Below, in pieces: positions 1 through 6,081 of a stretch of 18,632 nucleotides of DNA; within the stretch, counting starts at the first letter, position 1; every line of letters starts with the position of its first letter. Source of the DNA: Clostridia bacterium (GTDB lineage Bacteria; Bacillota_A; Clostridia; Oscillospirales; CAG-272). Position numbers and translations under genes: made by a program. Where the stretch lies: the NCBI GenBank assembly GCA_017501175.1, contig JAFVXK010000038.1:1-18632 (forward strand), given 5' to 3'. Under the pieces are notes generated by a model. It had not been told where the DNA came from. It saw only the letters and a list, made by a program, of their open reading frames with translations, and searched no databases.

Positions 1-36
1 CGTCTTAGTGCGGGGACGTGTGAAGATTTGGGGGTG

Positions 37-969
37 TCAATAGTCATAGCACTCCTCCAAAAGACAAGCCCAGTATTTTTTTATCATATGGTGGGGGTGA
101 TAGCTTCGCTTGGCACGTCGAAGCCCCTCAAGGCCCATATCTTCCTCGCGGTCGAGGTAGCAAATCTCGGGGTGATTTTTTCTTATATATTTGGCAAATT
201 CGCAGTTTATCACGGCGTATGCGCCTTGAATATCGCCTCTCGCCTTTTCAAAATTGACGTCAAAGGTGTCGGGGGAGAGCCTGCTTGCGAGTGTCATTGC
301 GAGAATTTCGCCGCCGCCCCTGATAACCAGCCCCTCAAGCTCAAGAGCCTCGCGGTTAGCGAGCGCCCTTGTGAGCGCGGCTCGCTCCATATGGAAATCC
401 GCGTCGGGATTGTCAGCAAGACGCCTTTCGTACCAATTTTCGACAAAGGCGGACACCTCGGCGGTGTTGTCGTCGGAAATAGGCTCTGCGGTGTAATCGG
501 GAAAAGCGTCGCAAAAACGGCGGATATGGTTGCGCTTTCCGTCGTATTTTTTGCCGGGAAGATCGGCAAGGTCGTCCACTGAGTAAACGTAATCAAACGA
601 GCCCTCATCTGTGTGGTAGCGGAATTTTTCGGGATAAAATTCTTCAAGAGTTGCCTTGGCGTCCTCGGTAATTCCTGAAATGCGGCAGGCTATGCCGCGC
701 GCCCTTGCATCGTCAATAATTGCGTCGAGGGCTGCGTGTACGTCGTGACTGCCAAGAGGATAGGGATAAATACTTCTTCTGTTGAACTGCGAGAATATAA
801 GTATTGCCTCGTCGGTAACGGCAATGTTCTGTCTGCCCCAAAGATAGAGGTTGGCAAACGAAAACTCGCACCCGCGCACGCCGGACTGTGCCAGATATTT
901 TTCGTAAACGGGCTTGTCCGAAAGAGATATTTGCTTAAAATTTATCTTTTTTTCGCGTGTTCCTATCAT
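37..969 (-). CDS. DUF2156 (phosphatidylglycerol lysyltransferase C-terminal-like) protein
   Basis: The 310-residue product resembles the DUF2156 family, which has a GNAT-like acyltransferase fold related to the C-terminal catalytic domain of lysylphosphatidylglycerol synthases. Stand-alone members are about 300 residues, so this one is full length. Supporting features are the N-terminal FKQISLSDKP segment, the FSFANLYLWG motif near residue 36, and the C-terminal GLRRAKRSYHP segment. No transmembrane flippase domain is present, so it is a cytosolic stand-alone enzyme of unknown substrate. I chose the ATG at 969 over an in-frame start at 1008 because an AAGGAAGG Shine-Dalgarno lies just upstream of it; the longer form would run into a terminator hairpin. 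It follows spoVM on the same strand with only that hairpin and about 29 bp between, and I see no promoter of its own. Transcription may therefore come from read-through. Confidence 0.8.
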   Translation of the reverse strand: MIGTREKKINFKQISLSDKPVYEKYLAQSGVRGCEFSFANLYLWGRQNIAVTDEAILIFSQFNRRSIYPYPLGSHDVHAALDAIIDDARARGIACRISGITEDAKATLEEFYPEKFRYHTDEGSFDYVYSVDDLADLPGKKYDGKRNHIRRFCDAFPDYTAEPISDDNTAEVSAFVENWYERRLADNPDADFHMERAALTRALANREALELEGLVIRGGGEILAMTLASRLSPDTFDVNFEKARGDIQGAYAVINCEFAKYIRKNHPEICYLDREEDMGLEGLRRAKRSYHPHHMIKKYWACLLEECYDY

Positions 970-998
970 TTTAAACCTTCCTTGCTTGATTTGCAAAA

Positions 999-1032
999 GC
1001 CGTCGCAATTTTCCCCTGAAAATTGCGACGGC
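999..1032 (-). terminator. Rho-independent terminator or attenuator after spoVM
   Basis: A perfect 14-bp inverted repeat (999-1012 with 1019-1032) encloses a 6-nt loop. Read on the minus strand the second arm is followed by TTTTGC. It begins 5 bp after the spoVM stop codon and lies 29 bp upstream of the DUF2156 start, so it separates two same-strand genes. Confidence 0.8.
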
Positions 1033-1037
1033 GGGGA

Positions 1038-1118
1038 TTATTTCTTAATATTCACACCGAAAAGCTTGGCGAGTAGTCGCCTGAGTGCCTTTGGCGAATT
1101 TATGACTACTATCTTCAT
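1038..1118 (-). CDS. spoVM: Stage V sporulation protein M (26 residues)
   Basis: SpoVM is a tiny amphipathic helix that binds the positively curved outer forespore membrane and anchors SpoIVA, the base of the spore coat. The product here has 26 residues, the same length as Bacillus subtilis SpoVM. From memory of that protein, it matches at Met1, Lys2, Ile6, Pro9, Lys10, Leu12, Gly21 and Lys25, including the PK pair with the conserved proline at position 9. The rest is an amphipathic basic helix (RRLLAKLFG). The ATG at 1118 has a GGAG Shine-Dalgarno 6 nt upstream, and the stop is followed at once by a strong hairpin, so it is a complete translation unit. It strongly suggests that the organism forms endospores. 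The gene is easily missed by automatic calling because of its size. Confidence 0.88.
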   Translation of the reverse strand: MKIVVINSPKALRRLLAKLFGVNIKK

Positions 1119-1133
1119 ATAAACTCCGATAAA

Positions 1134-1151
1134 TGTAAACAAACGTTTACA
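1134..1151. promoter_or_regulatory. Inverted repeat upstream of spoVM
   Basis: TGTAAAC and GTTTACA form a perfect 7-bp inverted repeat around AAAC, 16 bp upstream of the spoVM start. It resembles LacI/GalR-family operators, and half of it fits a catabolite-responsive element. No dedicated regulator is in the window. Confidence 0.35.
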
Positions 1152-1177
1152 AAATATGTTTTGCGGGGGCTACTATA

Positions 1178-1185
1178 ATTATATG
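1178..1185 (-). promoter_or_regulatory. Possible spoVM promoter -10 element (sigma-E-like)
   Basis: On the minus strand CATATAAT lies about 60 bp before the spoVM start. It differs from the sigma-E -10 consensus CATACAAT at one position. The -35 region is not convincing, and a sigma-A -10 (TATAAT) is contained in the same bases, so the sigma factor is uncertain. Confidence 0.3.
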
Positions 1186-1205
1186 AAGATTTTGAAAGGT
1201 TGATA

Positions 1206-1967
1206 CTATTTTGTTTGCGAGAGAATAGTGCGCAGAAGCTCTTCGCCGCGTTCAAACTGCTCTTCGCTTGCTTTTTTGCCGAACATCGCTGACATTGCGC
1301 TCACGTTTCTTATACAAACCACGGTGTCCTCGGCGTCAAGCGAGGAGAAGCCGGGCATATCCGAAAGCTCGAGAGAGGAAAGCCTGATGCCGTACTCCGA
1401 AACGAAGTCGTATTCCTTACCCTCGGTGGTATATTCTGCGATTTTTGCAAACCTGCCAAGATTGCTCTCACCCTCGGAATATTGAATAAAGAGGCGCTCC
1501 GAGAGGAAGCAAACGTAGTAGTCGCTCATATCAAGGTTGTTTTTAAGCAGCGAAACGTTTTCCTGAAGGAGCTGATAAGAAAGCTGGTTTGAGTCGGGGT
1601 TTTTCTCGATTTCTGCAATCTCCTCTGACGTGAGAAGATAAAGGTCGAGAAAGGATACGTTGACCTCGCCGTTTTCGTCGTAGTCCTTGGTAAGCTCAGC
1701 GAGGCTTGATACTGCCGACGAGTACTCCGAAAAGCTACCGTCCTCAGACACGCGACCAAATGCGTGGTTGCCTGCGTAGAGCACCTGTATATCGTATATG
1801 GTGTTGCCTGCACACTGTGCCACGCAAACGGTTATTACGAATACGGCAAAGATTAGAGCTATCGTATGCCACTTGTAGTGATACCAGAAGTTTGAAAGCT
1901 TCTCGTAAAATCCACCCTGAACCTTTATTCCAACGTCGCCGTCTATTTTGTCCTGTCTTTCGTCCAT
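1206..1967 (-). CDS. Membrane-anchored protein of unknown function
   Basis: I do not recognise a named family. The 253-residue product has about 32 polar cytosolic residues, one transmembrane segment at about 33-52, and an extracytoplasmic domain of about 200 residues. That domain contains mixed acidic and hydrophobic sequence, with a DMSDYYVCFLSERLF stretch in the middle. The aromatic segment FWYHYKW just before the membrane helix recalls small single-pass proteins common in gut clostridia. A GGAG Shine-Dalgarno precedes the ATG at 1967. It starts 33 bp after the flavodiiron gene, with no terminator between, so the two are probably co-transcribed. Oxidative or nitrosative stress is only a contextual guess for its role. 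Confidence 0.7.
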   Translation of the reverse strand: MDERQDKIDGDVGIKVQGGFYEKLSNFWYHYKWHTIALIFAVFVITVCVAQCAGNTIYDIQVLYAGNHAFGRVSEDGSFSEYSSAVSSLAELTKDYDENGEVNVSFLDLYLLTSEEIAEIEKNPDSNQLSYQLLQENVSLLKNNLDMSDYYVCFLSERLFIQYSEGESNLGRFAKIAEYTTEGKEYDFVSEYGIRLSSLELSDMPGFSSLDAEDTVVCIRNVSAMSAMFGKKASEEQFERGEELLRTILSQTK

Positions 1968-2000
1968 AGCATTCTCCGTTTTTGTGAATAAAAGTTTACT

Positions 2001-3152
2001 TTATCTGCAAAGCTCGTCTGCCAAAGCCGTAAGCTGCGCGTAGCTCTCGTCCGAGAGAGCGGAGCTTATTCTCACCGTGCTTTCGGTGTAGGAAATATCC
2101 TTTGAGCCTTCGAGAAGTCCGCGCATTACCTTTGTTGCCATAGGCGCCCAGCTTCCGTTTTCGATGAAGCCAACACGACGGCTCTTGAAATTCCTCTCGG
2201 TAAGGTGGTCGATAAACTCACGCATAAAGGGAAATACGTCGGCGTTGTATGTGGTTGTTGCAAGCACGAGCGAAGAGTATCTGAACGCATCCGCAACAGC
2301 TCTCGACATATCGCATCTTGCAAGGTCGTATATGACCGAAGCTTTGCCCTTTGCCGTGAGCATTTCATAAAGGGCGAGCGCCGCTTTTTTCGTATTCCCG
2401 TAAACAGAGGTGTAGGCTATCACAACGCCGTCCTCTTCGGGCGTATAGCTTGACCATTTATCGTAAAGTCCGATGTAGTATGCGAGGTTTTTATTCAACA
2501 CGGGTCCGTGCAAGGGGGCAATTTTTTCTATTTCGAGCGCTGCCGCCTTTTTGAGCAGAGCGCTGACCTGAGCGCCGTATTTTCCGACAATGCCGATGTA
2601 GTAGCGTCGCGCCTCGTCTGCCCAACCGTCGCCCTCCTCGGTAGAGCCGAACCTGCCAAATCCGTCGGCAGAGAAGAGTACCTTGTCAGATGCGTCGTAG
2701 GTCATAATTACCTCGGGCCAATGAACCATAGGAGCTGTTATAAAGGAAAGCGTGTGGCGTCCGAGCGAGAGTGCCGAGCCCTCTCCCACGACAATTTGTC
2801 TATCGGGAAAGTCGGTTCCAAAGAAGCCCTTCATCATTGTAAACGCATTTGCCGAGGCGACAATCTTCGCGTCGGGGTATGCCCGTGTGAAATGTACAAT
2901 GCTTGCCGAGTGGTCGGGCTCCATATGCTGAACCACAAGATAATCCGGAGCTCGTCCTTCAAGCGACGCGTCAAGATTTCGAAGCCACTCGTCCGTAAAT
3001 GCCGCGTCAACCGAGTCCATTACGGCGACCTTGTTATCGATTATAGCGTAAGAGTTGTAGGAAATTCCGTCGGGAACAAGATACTGTCCTTCAAAAAGGT
3101 CGATTTGAGAGTCAAAAACTCCGACGTATTTTATGTCCTTTGTAATATTCAT
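2001..3152 (-). CDS. fprA: Flavodiiron protein (oxygen / nitric oxide reductase)
   Basis: Flavodiiron proteins reduce O2 to water or NO to N2O in the cytosol of anaerobes, using a di-iron site and FMN fed by rubredoxin or similar carriers. The 383-residue product has the usual two domains. The metallo-beta-lactamase-like domain carries the full iron ligand set: His76-x-Glu78-x-Asp80-His81 (QHMEPDH), His144, Asp163 and His215. The flavodoxin domain starts near residue 242, with the phosphate-binding loop TSVYGNT at 248-254. There is no C-terminal rubredoxin or flavin-reductase extension, so it is a class A enzyme. The ATG at 3152 has an AGAAGGA Shine-Dalgarno. The gene has its own promoter and diverges from the ECF gene. 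O2 and NO preference cannot be told from sequence. Confidence 0.93.
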   Translation of the reverse strand: MNITKDIKYVGVFDSQIDLFEGQYLVPDGISYNSYAIIDNKVAVMDSVDAAFTDEWLRNLDASLEGRAPDYLVVQHMEPDHSASIVHFTRAYPDAKIVASANAFTMMKGFFGTDFPDRQIVVGEGSALSLGRHTLSFITAPMVHWPEVIMTYDASDKVLFSADGFGRFGSTEEGDGWADEARRYYIGIVGKYGAQVSALLKKAAALEIEKIAPLHGPVLNKNLAYYIGLYDKWSSYTPEEDGVVIAYTSVYGNTKKAALALYEMLTAKGKASVIYDLARCDMSRAVADAFRYSSLVLATTTYNADVFPFMREFIDHLTERNFKSRRVGFIENGSWAPMATKVMRGLLEGSKDISYTESTVRISSALSDESYAQLTALADELCR

Positions 3153-3198
3153 AGCAAAAATCCTTCTTCCAAAAGTTGCTTTGTGAGTTGTTGATTAT

Positions 3199-3204
3199 AT
3201 TATA
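3199..3204 (-). promoter_or_regulatory. Promoter of the flavodiiron gene (extended -10)
   Basis: The minus strand reads TGCTATAAT, an extended -10 motif, 47 bp before the start codon. The -35 position with a 17-bp spacer (TATACT) is weak, which is tolerable with an extended -10. The upstream DNA is very AT-rich. Confidence 0.55.
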
Positions 3205-3291
3205 GCATAAAAATAAGAAAAAGTATATTACTATATTGAAAATTTTTATATATTTAACGGACATCAAAGGACGACTTTTCAGTTAACTTTC

Positions 3292-3320
3292 TTGACAAAG
3301 CAAAAAAATTGTGCTATAAT
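3292..3320 (+). promoter_or_regulatory. Consensus sigma-A promoter of the ECF gene
   Basis: TTGACA at 3292-3297 and TATAAT at 3315-3320 are separated by exactly 17 bp, with TGC directly before the -10. The expected leader to the start codon is only about 38 nt, too short for a vitamin riboswitch. Confidence 0.85.
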
Positions 3321-3364
3321 AGTGAAAAATAAACTCCTTTTTCTTGGATATTTTGGAGGCGGAT

Positions 3365-3955
3365 ATGAGCAATTTGAAAAACAATAGATTTCCTACCGAA
3401 AAGCTGGTAATCGGCGCTGTTATGACGGCGTTTGTTATCGTTTTTCAGCTTCTTGGAGCGTTCACGGCATTCTTCGGTCCGTTTTCGACGGCAGTGGCTT
3501 TAATTCCGATAGTAATCGGAGCGGCGATGTGCGGCGTCGGTATTGGCGGCTGGCTCGGTCTTGTTTTCGGAATTGTCGTTCTTGCAAGCGGCGGAGCTGC
3601 GTTCTTTATGACCTATGACGTGCTCGGCACGTTTGTTACCGTTCTTGTAAAGGGCGCGGCGTGCGGTCTTGCAGCGGGCGCGGTTTATAAGCTTCTCAAG
3701 AGCTTCAACGATTATCTTGCTGTGATTGCGGCAGCTGTTGTTTGTCCCATAGTCAACACGGGGTGCTTTCTTCTCGGTTGCCTTTGCTTCTTTATGGACG
3801 ACGTAGAAATGATAGCGTCGGCGCTTGGCAGCGACGCATCGGGAATGGCTGTGTTCTGGGCGCTTGCTATGGCTAACTTCCTTATCGAGATTGGCTCGAA
3901 TATCGTGCTCAGCCCGATTATAGTCAGGCTTTTGAAGATTAAGAAGAAAATGTAA
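3365..3955 (+). CDS. ECF transporter S component (substrate-binding membrane subunit)
   Basis: S components are small integral membrane proteins that bind a vitamin or similar micronutrient and work with a shared energising module (EcfA, EcfA', EcfT). The 196-residue product is almost wholly hydrophobic, with about six membrane segments and a basic C-terminal tail (KIKKKM), matching the size and topology of the family. The substrate cannot be assigned: I recognise no ThiT, RibU, BioY or FolT signature. I chose the ATG at 3365 rather than the in-frame TTG at 3344 because a GGAGG Shine-Dalgarno sits at 3355-3359. It is a single-gene unit; no EcfA/T genes are in the window, as usual for group II systems. 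Confidence 0.85.
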   Translation: MSNLKNNRFPTEKLVIGAVMTAFVIVFQLLGAFTAFFGPFSTAVALIPIVIGAAMCGVGIGGWLGLVFGIVVLASGGAAFFMTYDVLGTFVTVLVKGAACGLAAGAVYKLLKSFNDYLAVIAAAVVCPIVNTGCFLLGCLCFFMDDVEMIASALGSDASGMAVFWALAMANFLIEIGSNIVLSPIIVRLLKIKKKM

Positions 3956-3970
3956 ATCAATATAATAGCA

Positions 3971-4003
3971 AAAGAGCCGCCCCGAGTGTGAGGGCGGCTC
4001 TTT
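3971..4003. terminator. Shared bidirectional terminator
   Basis: Twelve base pairs (3971-3982 with 3992-4003) enclose a 9-nt loop. The stem is GC-rich and flanked by A on the left and T on the right, so it can terminate both the ECF gene (plus) and the amidase gene (minus), whose TGA stop touches the right arm. Confidence 0.8.
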
Positions 4004-4956
4004 CAGTTAAGCCGTAAAATATCCTCTCCCGAGAGCATTGGGAAACGGAGCAAATTTTCTCCTAAGGCGAGGGTCGTGTTGAGTTTTACGCATCTTATAC
4101 GTCTGTTTTCATAGGTGGTGAAGAAGTATTCAAGGCTTTCTGTGTCAATAGCCGAGGTATAGACGGTTTTCACGGGTTTGCCGTTTTCGCTTTCGGTTAC
4201 GCCTTGCGGTTGAGATATGCTCTCGAAGAGATGCAAAAGGCGGCTTATCGCGGCGTCTTTTGATTTTGGGCGGGCGGCTTTTGATTTGACGTAGCAGGCT
4301 CTTACAAAGCGAGAGCCTGAAGAAAAGTCACCCGGAATACCAAAGCCGTAAAGTCCGCGCGAATGTGAGGGAGTATCGCTTCGCCGGGCGTTTATGATGT
4401 GCTCGTACTGTTCAAGGTTTAAGAGCTGACATTCGAAATTCGGCGAATTAGTTAACACGCCCTCGGGGTTATCGTGAATTTTCAGCCCGCCGCTTGTACA
4501 TTCGACGGTAAGTGCGGAGCGCTTGTCTGCGAAAATCCAATGAAGCGGCGTTGCGGGAAGATTTTCGCCTGCGCTCTCGTCGGTAACGGTAGTGTTATAG
4601 AGTAAACGGCGCACCTCTTCTGTACTCTCGGCACGCGAGAGCACCCAAGGGATAAGCTCAAATGAGGCGACGTTGTGAGTATCGCTTTTTTCCCTTGAAT
4701 ACTCACAGAATTTGGGAAAGCTGAGAGCCGCGGCGGCGAGCCCTCTTTCGTTCACGGCGTCGTAGTAGAACGGTGTTCCGTATTCAACGTGCGCCGCCCC
4801 GATTATTGCGTAATGGTCTGTGCTTTTTTGCCGGTGAAGGAAATTAAGAGCAAACCGACGCGGAGTTATGACAACCTCTTCGCCGAGTGAATATTCAAGG
4901 TCAAGAGTTCTTCCGAAAATATGCCCGAGCGCAGTGTCGCTTATGGCAGTACACAT
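4003..4956 (-). CDS. Choloylglycine hydrolase family (bile salt hydrolase / penicillin V acylase type)
   Basis: These N-terminal-nucleophile hydrolases (peptidase family C59) cleave linear amides, notably glycine or taurine from conjugated bile salts. The 317-residue product has the usual length. It starts MCTAIS, so removal of Met1 exposes the catalytic Cys2; the ATG at 4956 with a GAGGTGA Shine-Dalgarno fits this exactly, and the longer in-frame start would bury the nucleophile. Other active-site positions are present: Arg16 and Asp19 (FGRTLDLE), Asn69 (VNERGL), Asn170 (GVLTNSPNF) and the SRFVR arginine near 219. The GFGIPGDFSSGSRFVR stretch strongly resembles clostridial bile salt hydrolases. 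No signal peptide is seen, so it is cytosolic. Bile salt versus other amide substrates cannot be settled from sequence alone. Confidence 0.87.
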   Translation of the reverse strand: MCTAISDTALGHIFGRTLDLEYSLGEEVVITPRRFALNFLHRQKSTDHYAIIGAAHVEYGTPFYYDAVNERGLAAAALSFPKFCEYSREKSDTHNVASFELIPWVLSRAESTEEVRRLLYNTTVTDESAGENLPATPLHWIFADKRSALTVECTSGGLKIHDNPEGVLTNSPNFECQLLNLEQYEHIINARRSDTPSHSRGLYGFGIPGDFSSGSRFVRACYVKSKAARPKSKDAAISRLLHLFESISQPQGVTESENGKPVKTVYTSAIDTESLEYFFTTYENRRIRCVKLNTTLALGENLLRFPMLSGEDILRLN

Positions 4957-4974
4957 AAAATCACCTCGATTCAA

Positions 4975-5009
4975 CGAATATTTTTCCTTGAAAGCGTGCA
5001 AAATATTCG
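4975..5009. repeat. Inverted repeat between divergent genes
   Basis: CGAATATTTT (4975-4984) and AAAATATTCG (5000-5009) form a perfect 10-bp inverted repeat with a 15-bp spacer. It lies in the 98-bp gap between the amidase and the ferritin-like gene. It could be an operator or part of overlapping divergent promoters; no clear sigma-A promoter is visible in this gap. Confidence 0.5.
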
Positions 5010-5054
5010 CGAAAGGCGGCTACCGTGTTGAATTTTATGCCGCGAGAGGTGTTT

Positions 5055-5489
5055 ATGGTAGAGAAGGATACTGTCAGACTTTTGCGAGAGTGCGACGCAG
5101 GTGTGAAAATGGGAATTGATTCTATTGAGGACGTGGTTGATAACGTCAAATCGAGCGAGTTCAAAAATCTGCTATGCGAATGTAAGCGAGAGCACAAGGT
5201 GTTAGAGAAGGAAATAACCTCTCTTCTCGACGGCTACGGCGACGACGGAAAGACACCCAACCCAATAGCCAAGGGAATGTCGCACGTTATGACCGAAATG
5301 AAGCTGATGATGAAGGGAAGCGACGCAACGGTTGCAGACCTTATGACAGACGGCTGTAATATGGGAGTAAAATCGCTTAACAAATATCTTAACGAATACA
5401 AGGCGGCAGACGAGCGCTCGAAGGACATTGCAAAAAGGCTGATATATCTCGAAGAAAAATTGGCGGTCGATATTCGAGGATTTTTATGA
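5055..5489 (+). CDS. Ferritin-like / DUF2383-like helical protein of unknown function
   Basis: The 144-residue product is predicted all helical, with helices roughly at 4-30, 32-59, 70-88 and 93-140, as in a four-helix bundle. A CECKREHKVLEKEI segment at 41-54 places Glu and His on one helix face, as in ferritin-like proteins, and the C-terminal RLIYLEEKLAVDIRGFL resembles short clostridial proteins of this kind. I am not certain that it binds metal: the repeated ExxH pair of true ferritins is incomplete. I chose the ATG at 5055, preceded by AGAGGTG, over upstream TTG and ATG codons that lack a good ribosome site. It diverges from the amidase gene and precedes the YhcH gene, which has its own promoter. 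Confidence 0.65.
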   Translation: MVEKDTVRLLRECDAGVKMGIDSIEDVVDNVKSSEFKNLLCECKREHKVLEKEITSLLDGYGDDGKTPNPIAKGMSHVMTEMKLMMKGSDATVADLMTDGCNMGVKSLNKYLNEYKAADERSKDIAKRLIYLEEKLAVDIRGFL

Positions 5490-5494
5490 GTTTT

Positions 5495-5560
5495 TGCCCT
5501 GTGGGTATTGACTATTTTTTCTTAATATAGTATAATTTTCTTGAAGTAACTGCCCTGTGG
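5495..5560. repeat. Direct repeat flanking the yhcH promoter
   Basis: TGCCCTGTGG occurs at 5495-5504 and again at 5551-5560, one copy upstream of the -35 and one in the transcribed leader. The 56-bp spacing is not a multiple of 10.5, but the placement on both sides of a promoter is typical of operator pairs. Confidence 0.35.
5508..5536 (+). promoter_or_regulatory. Sigma-A promoter of the YhcH-family gene
   Basis: TTGACT (5508-5513) and TATAAT (5531-5536) are separated by 17 bp. This lies just past the stop codon of the preceding gene, so the YhcH-family gene can be transcribed alone. Confidence 0.8.
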
Positions 5561-5579
5561 CAATGAAAGGAAAATTATA

Positions 5580-6023
5580 ATGGATAAGTATTTAAGCATT
5601 AAGGAGCTCACTCCCGACGGATACGAGTTTGTAATCAAGGCGCTTGCAGAGGGCGTGGAAAACGGAAAATATCCTCTTATGAACGGTGCGCGCGCCGTCG
5701 TTTCGGAGTATGAAACGAAGCCTATGGCAACCTCTAAATTCGAGGCTCACAGAGAGTTCATCGACGTTCAGCTCATTCTCTCCGGCGCTGAGATAATCGG
5801 AGTTACTCCCACGGCGACAATGACCGACGCTGACCGCATTGGCGAGTATAACGCAGAAAAGGACGTTGAGTTCTACGGCGTTAAGGGAGATTTTGAAAAG
5901 CTTCAGCTTTCTGACGGCGATTTTGCCATTCTCTATCCCGAGGACGCGCATATGCCCGGCGTTCACGAAACCGAGCCTGTCCATATAAAAAAGATAGTTC
6001 TCAAGGTTCCTGTTAAAAAGTAA
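5580..6023 (+). CDS. YhcH/YjgK/YiaL (DUF386) family protein
   Basis: This is a cupin-like family that includes NanQ (YhcH), the N-acetylneuraminate anomerase, and YiaL/EbgC-type proteins of sugar catabolism. The 147-residue product has the expected length of about 150. It carries the family motifs EAHREFIDVQ at 55-64 (His57, Glu59), FYG at 98-100, and DFAILYPEDAHMPGVH at 114-129 with the candidate metal ligand His124, then a VKVP-like end. The ATG at 5580 follows an AAAGGA site. It is monocistronic, between its own promoter and terminator, and no sialic acid or other sugar genes are nearby, so the sugar cannot be inferred. The reaction is probably the opening or anomerisation of a sugar ring. 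Confidence 0.85.
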   Translation: MDKYLSIKELTPDGYEFVIKALAEGVENGKYPLMNGARAVVSEYETKPMATSKFEAHREFIDVQLILSGAEIIGVTPTATMTDADRIGEYNAEKDVEFYGVKGDFEKLQLSDGDFAILYPEDAHMPGVHETEPVHIKKIVLKVPVKK

Positions 6024-6034
6024 GAAAGAAGAGC

Positions 6035-6065
6035 AAGGGCTCTCGGTGAATTCCGAGAGCCCTTT
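6035..6065 (+). terminator. Terminator after the YhcH-family gene
   Basis: A 12-bp perfect stem (6035-6046 with 6053-6064) has a 6-nt loop and is followed by TATATTA. It ends 18 bp before the stop of the convergent secreted-protein gene and may serve both strands weakly. Confidence 0.75.
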
Positions 6066-6081
6066 ATATTACCGTTTTGGA

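Noticed and set aside
1..36. Possible end of another feature at the left edge
   Set aside because: Only 36 bases follow the DUF2156 stop; no hairpin or codon pattern can be supported.
28..582. Long plus-strand open frame opposite DUF2156
   Set aside because: Antisense shadow of a well-supported gene; no family resemblance and no ribosome site.
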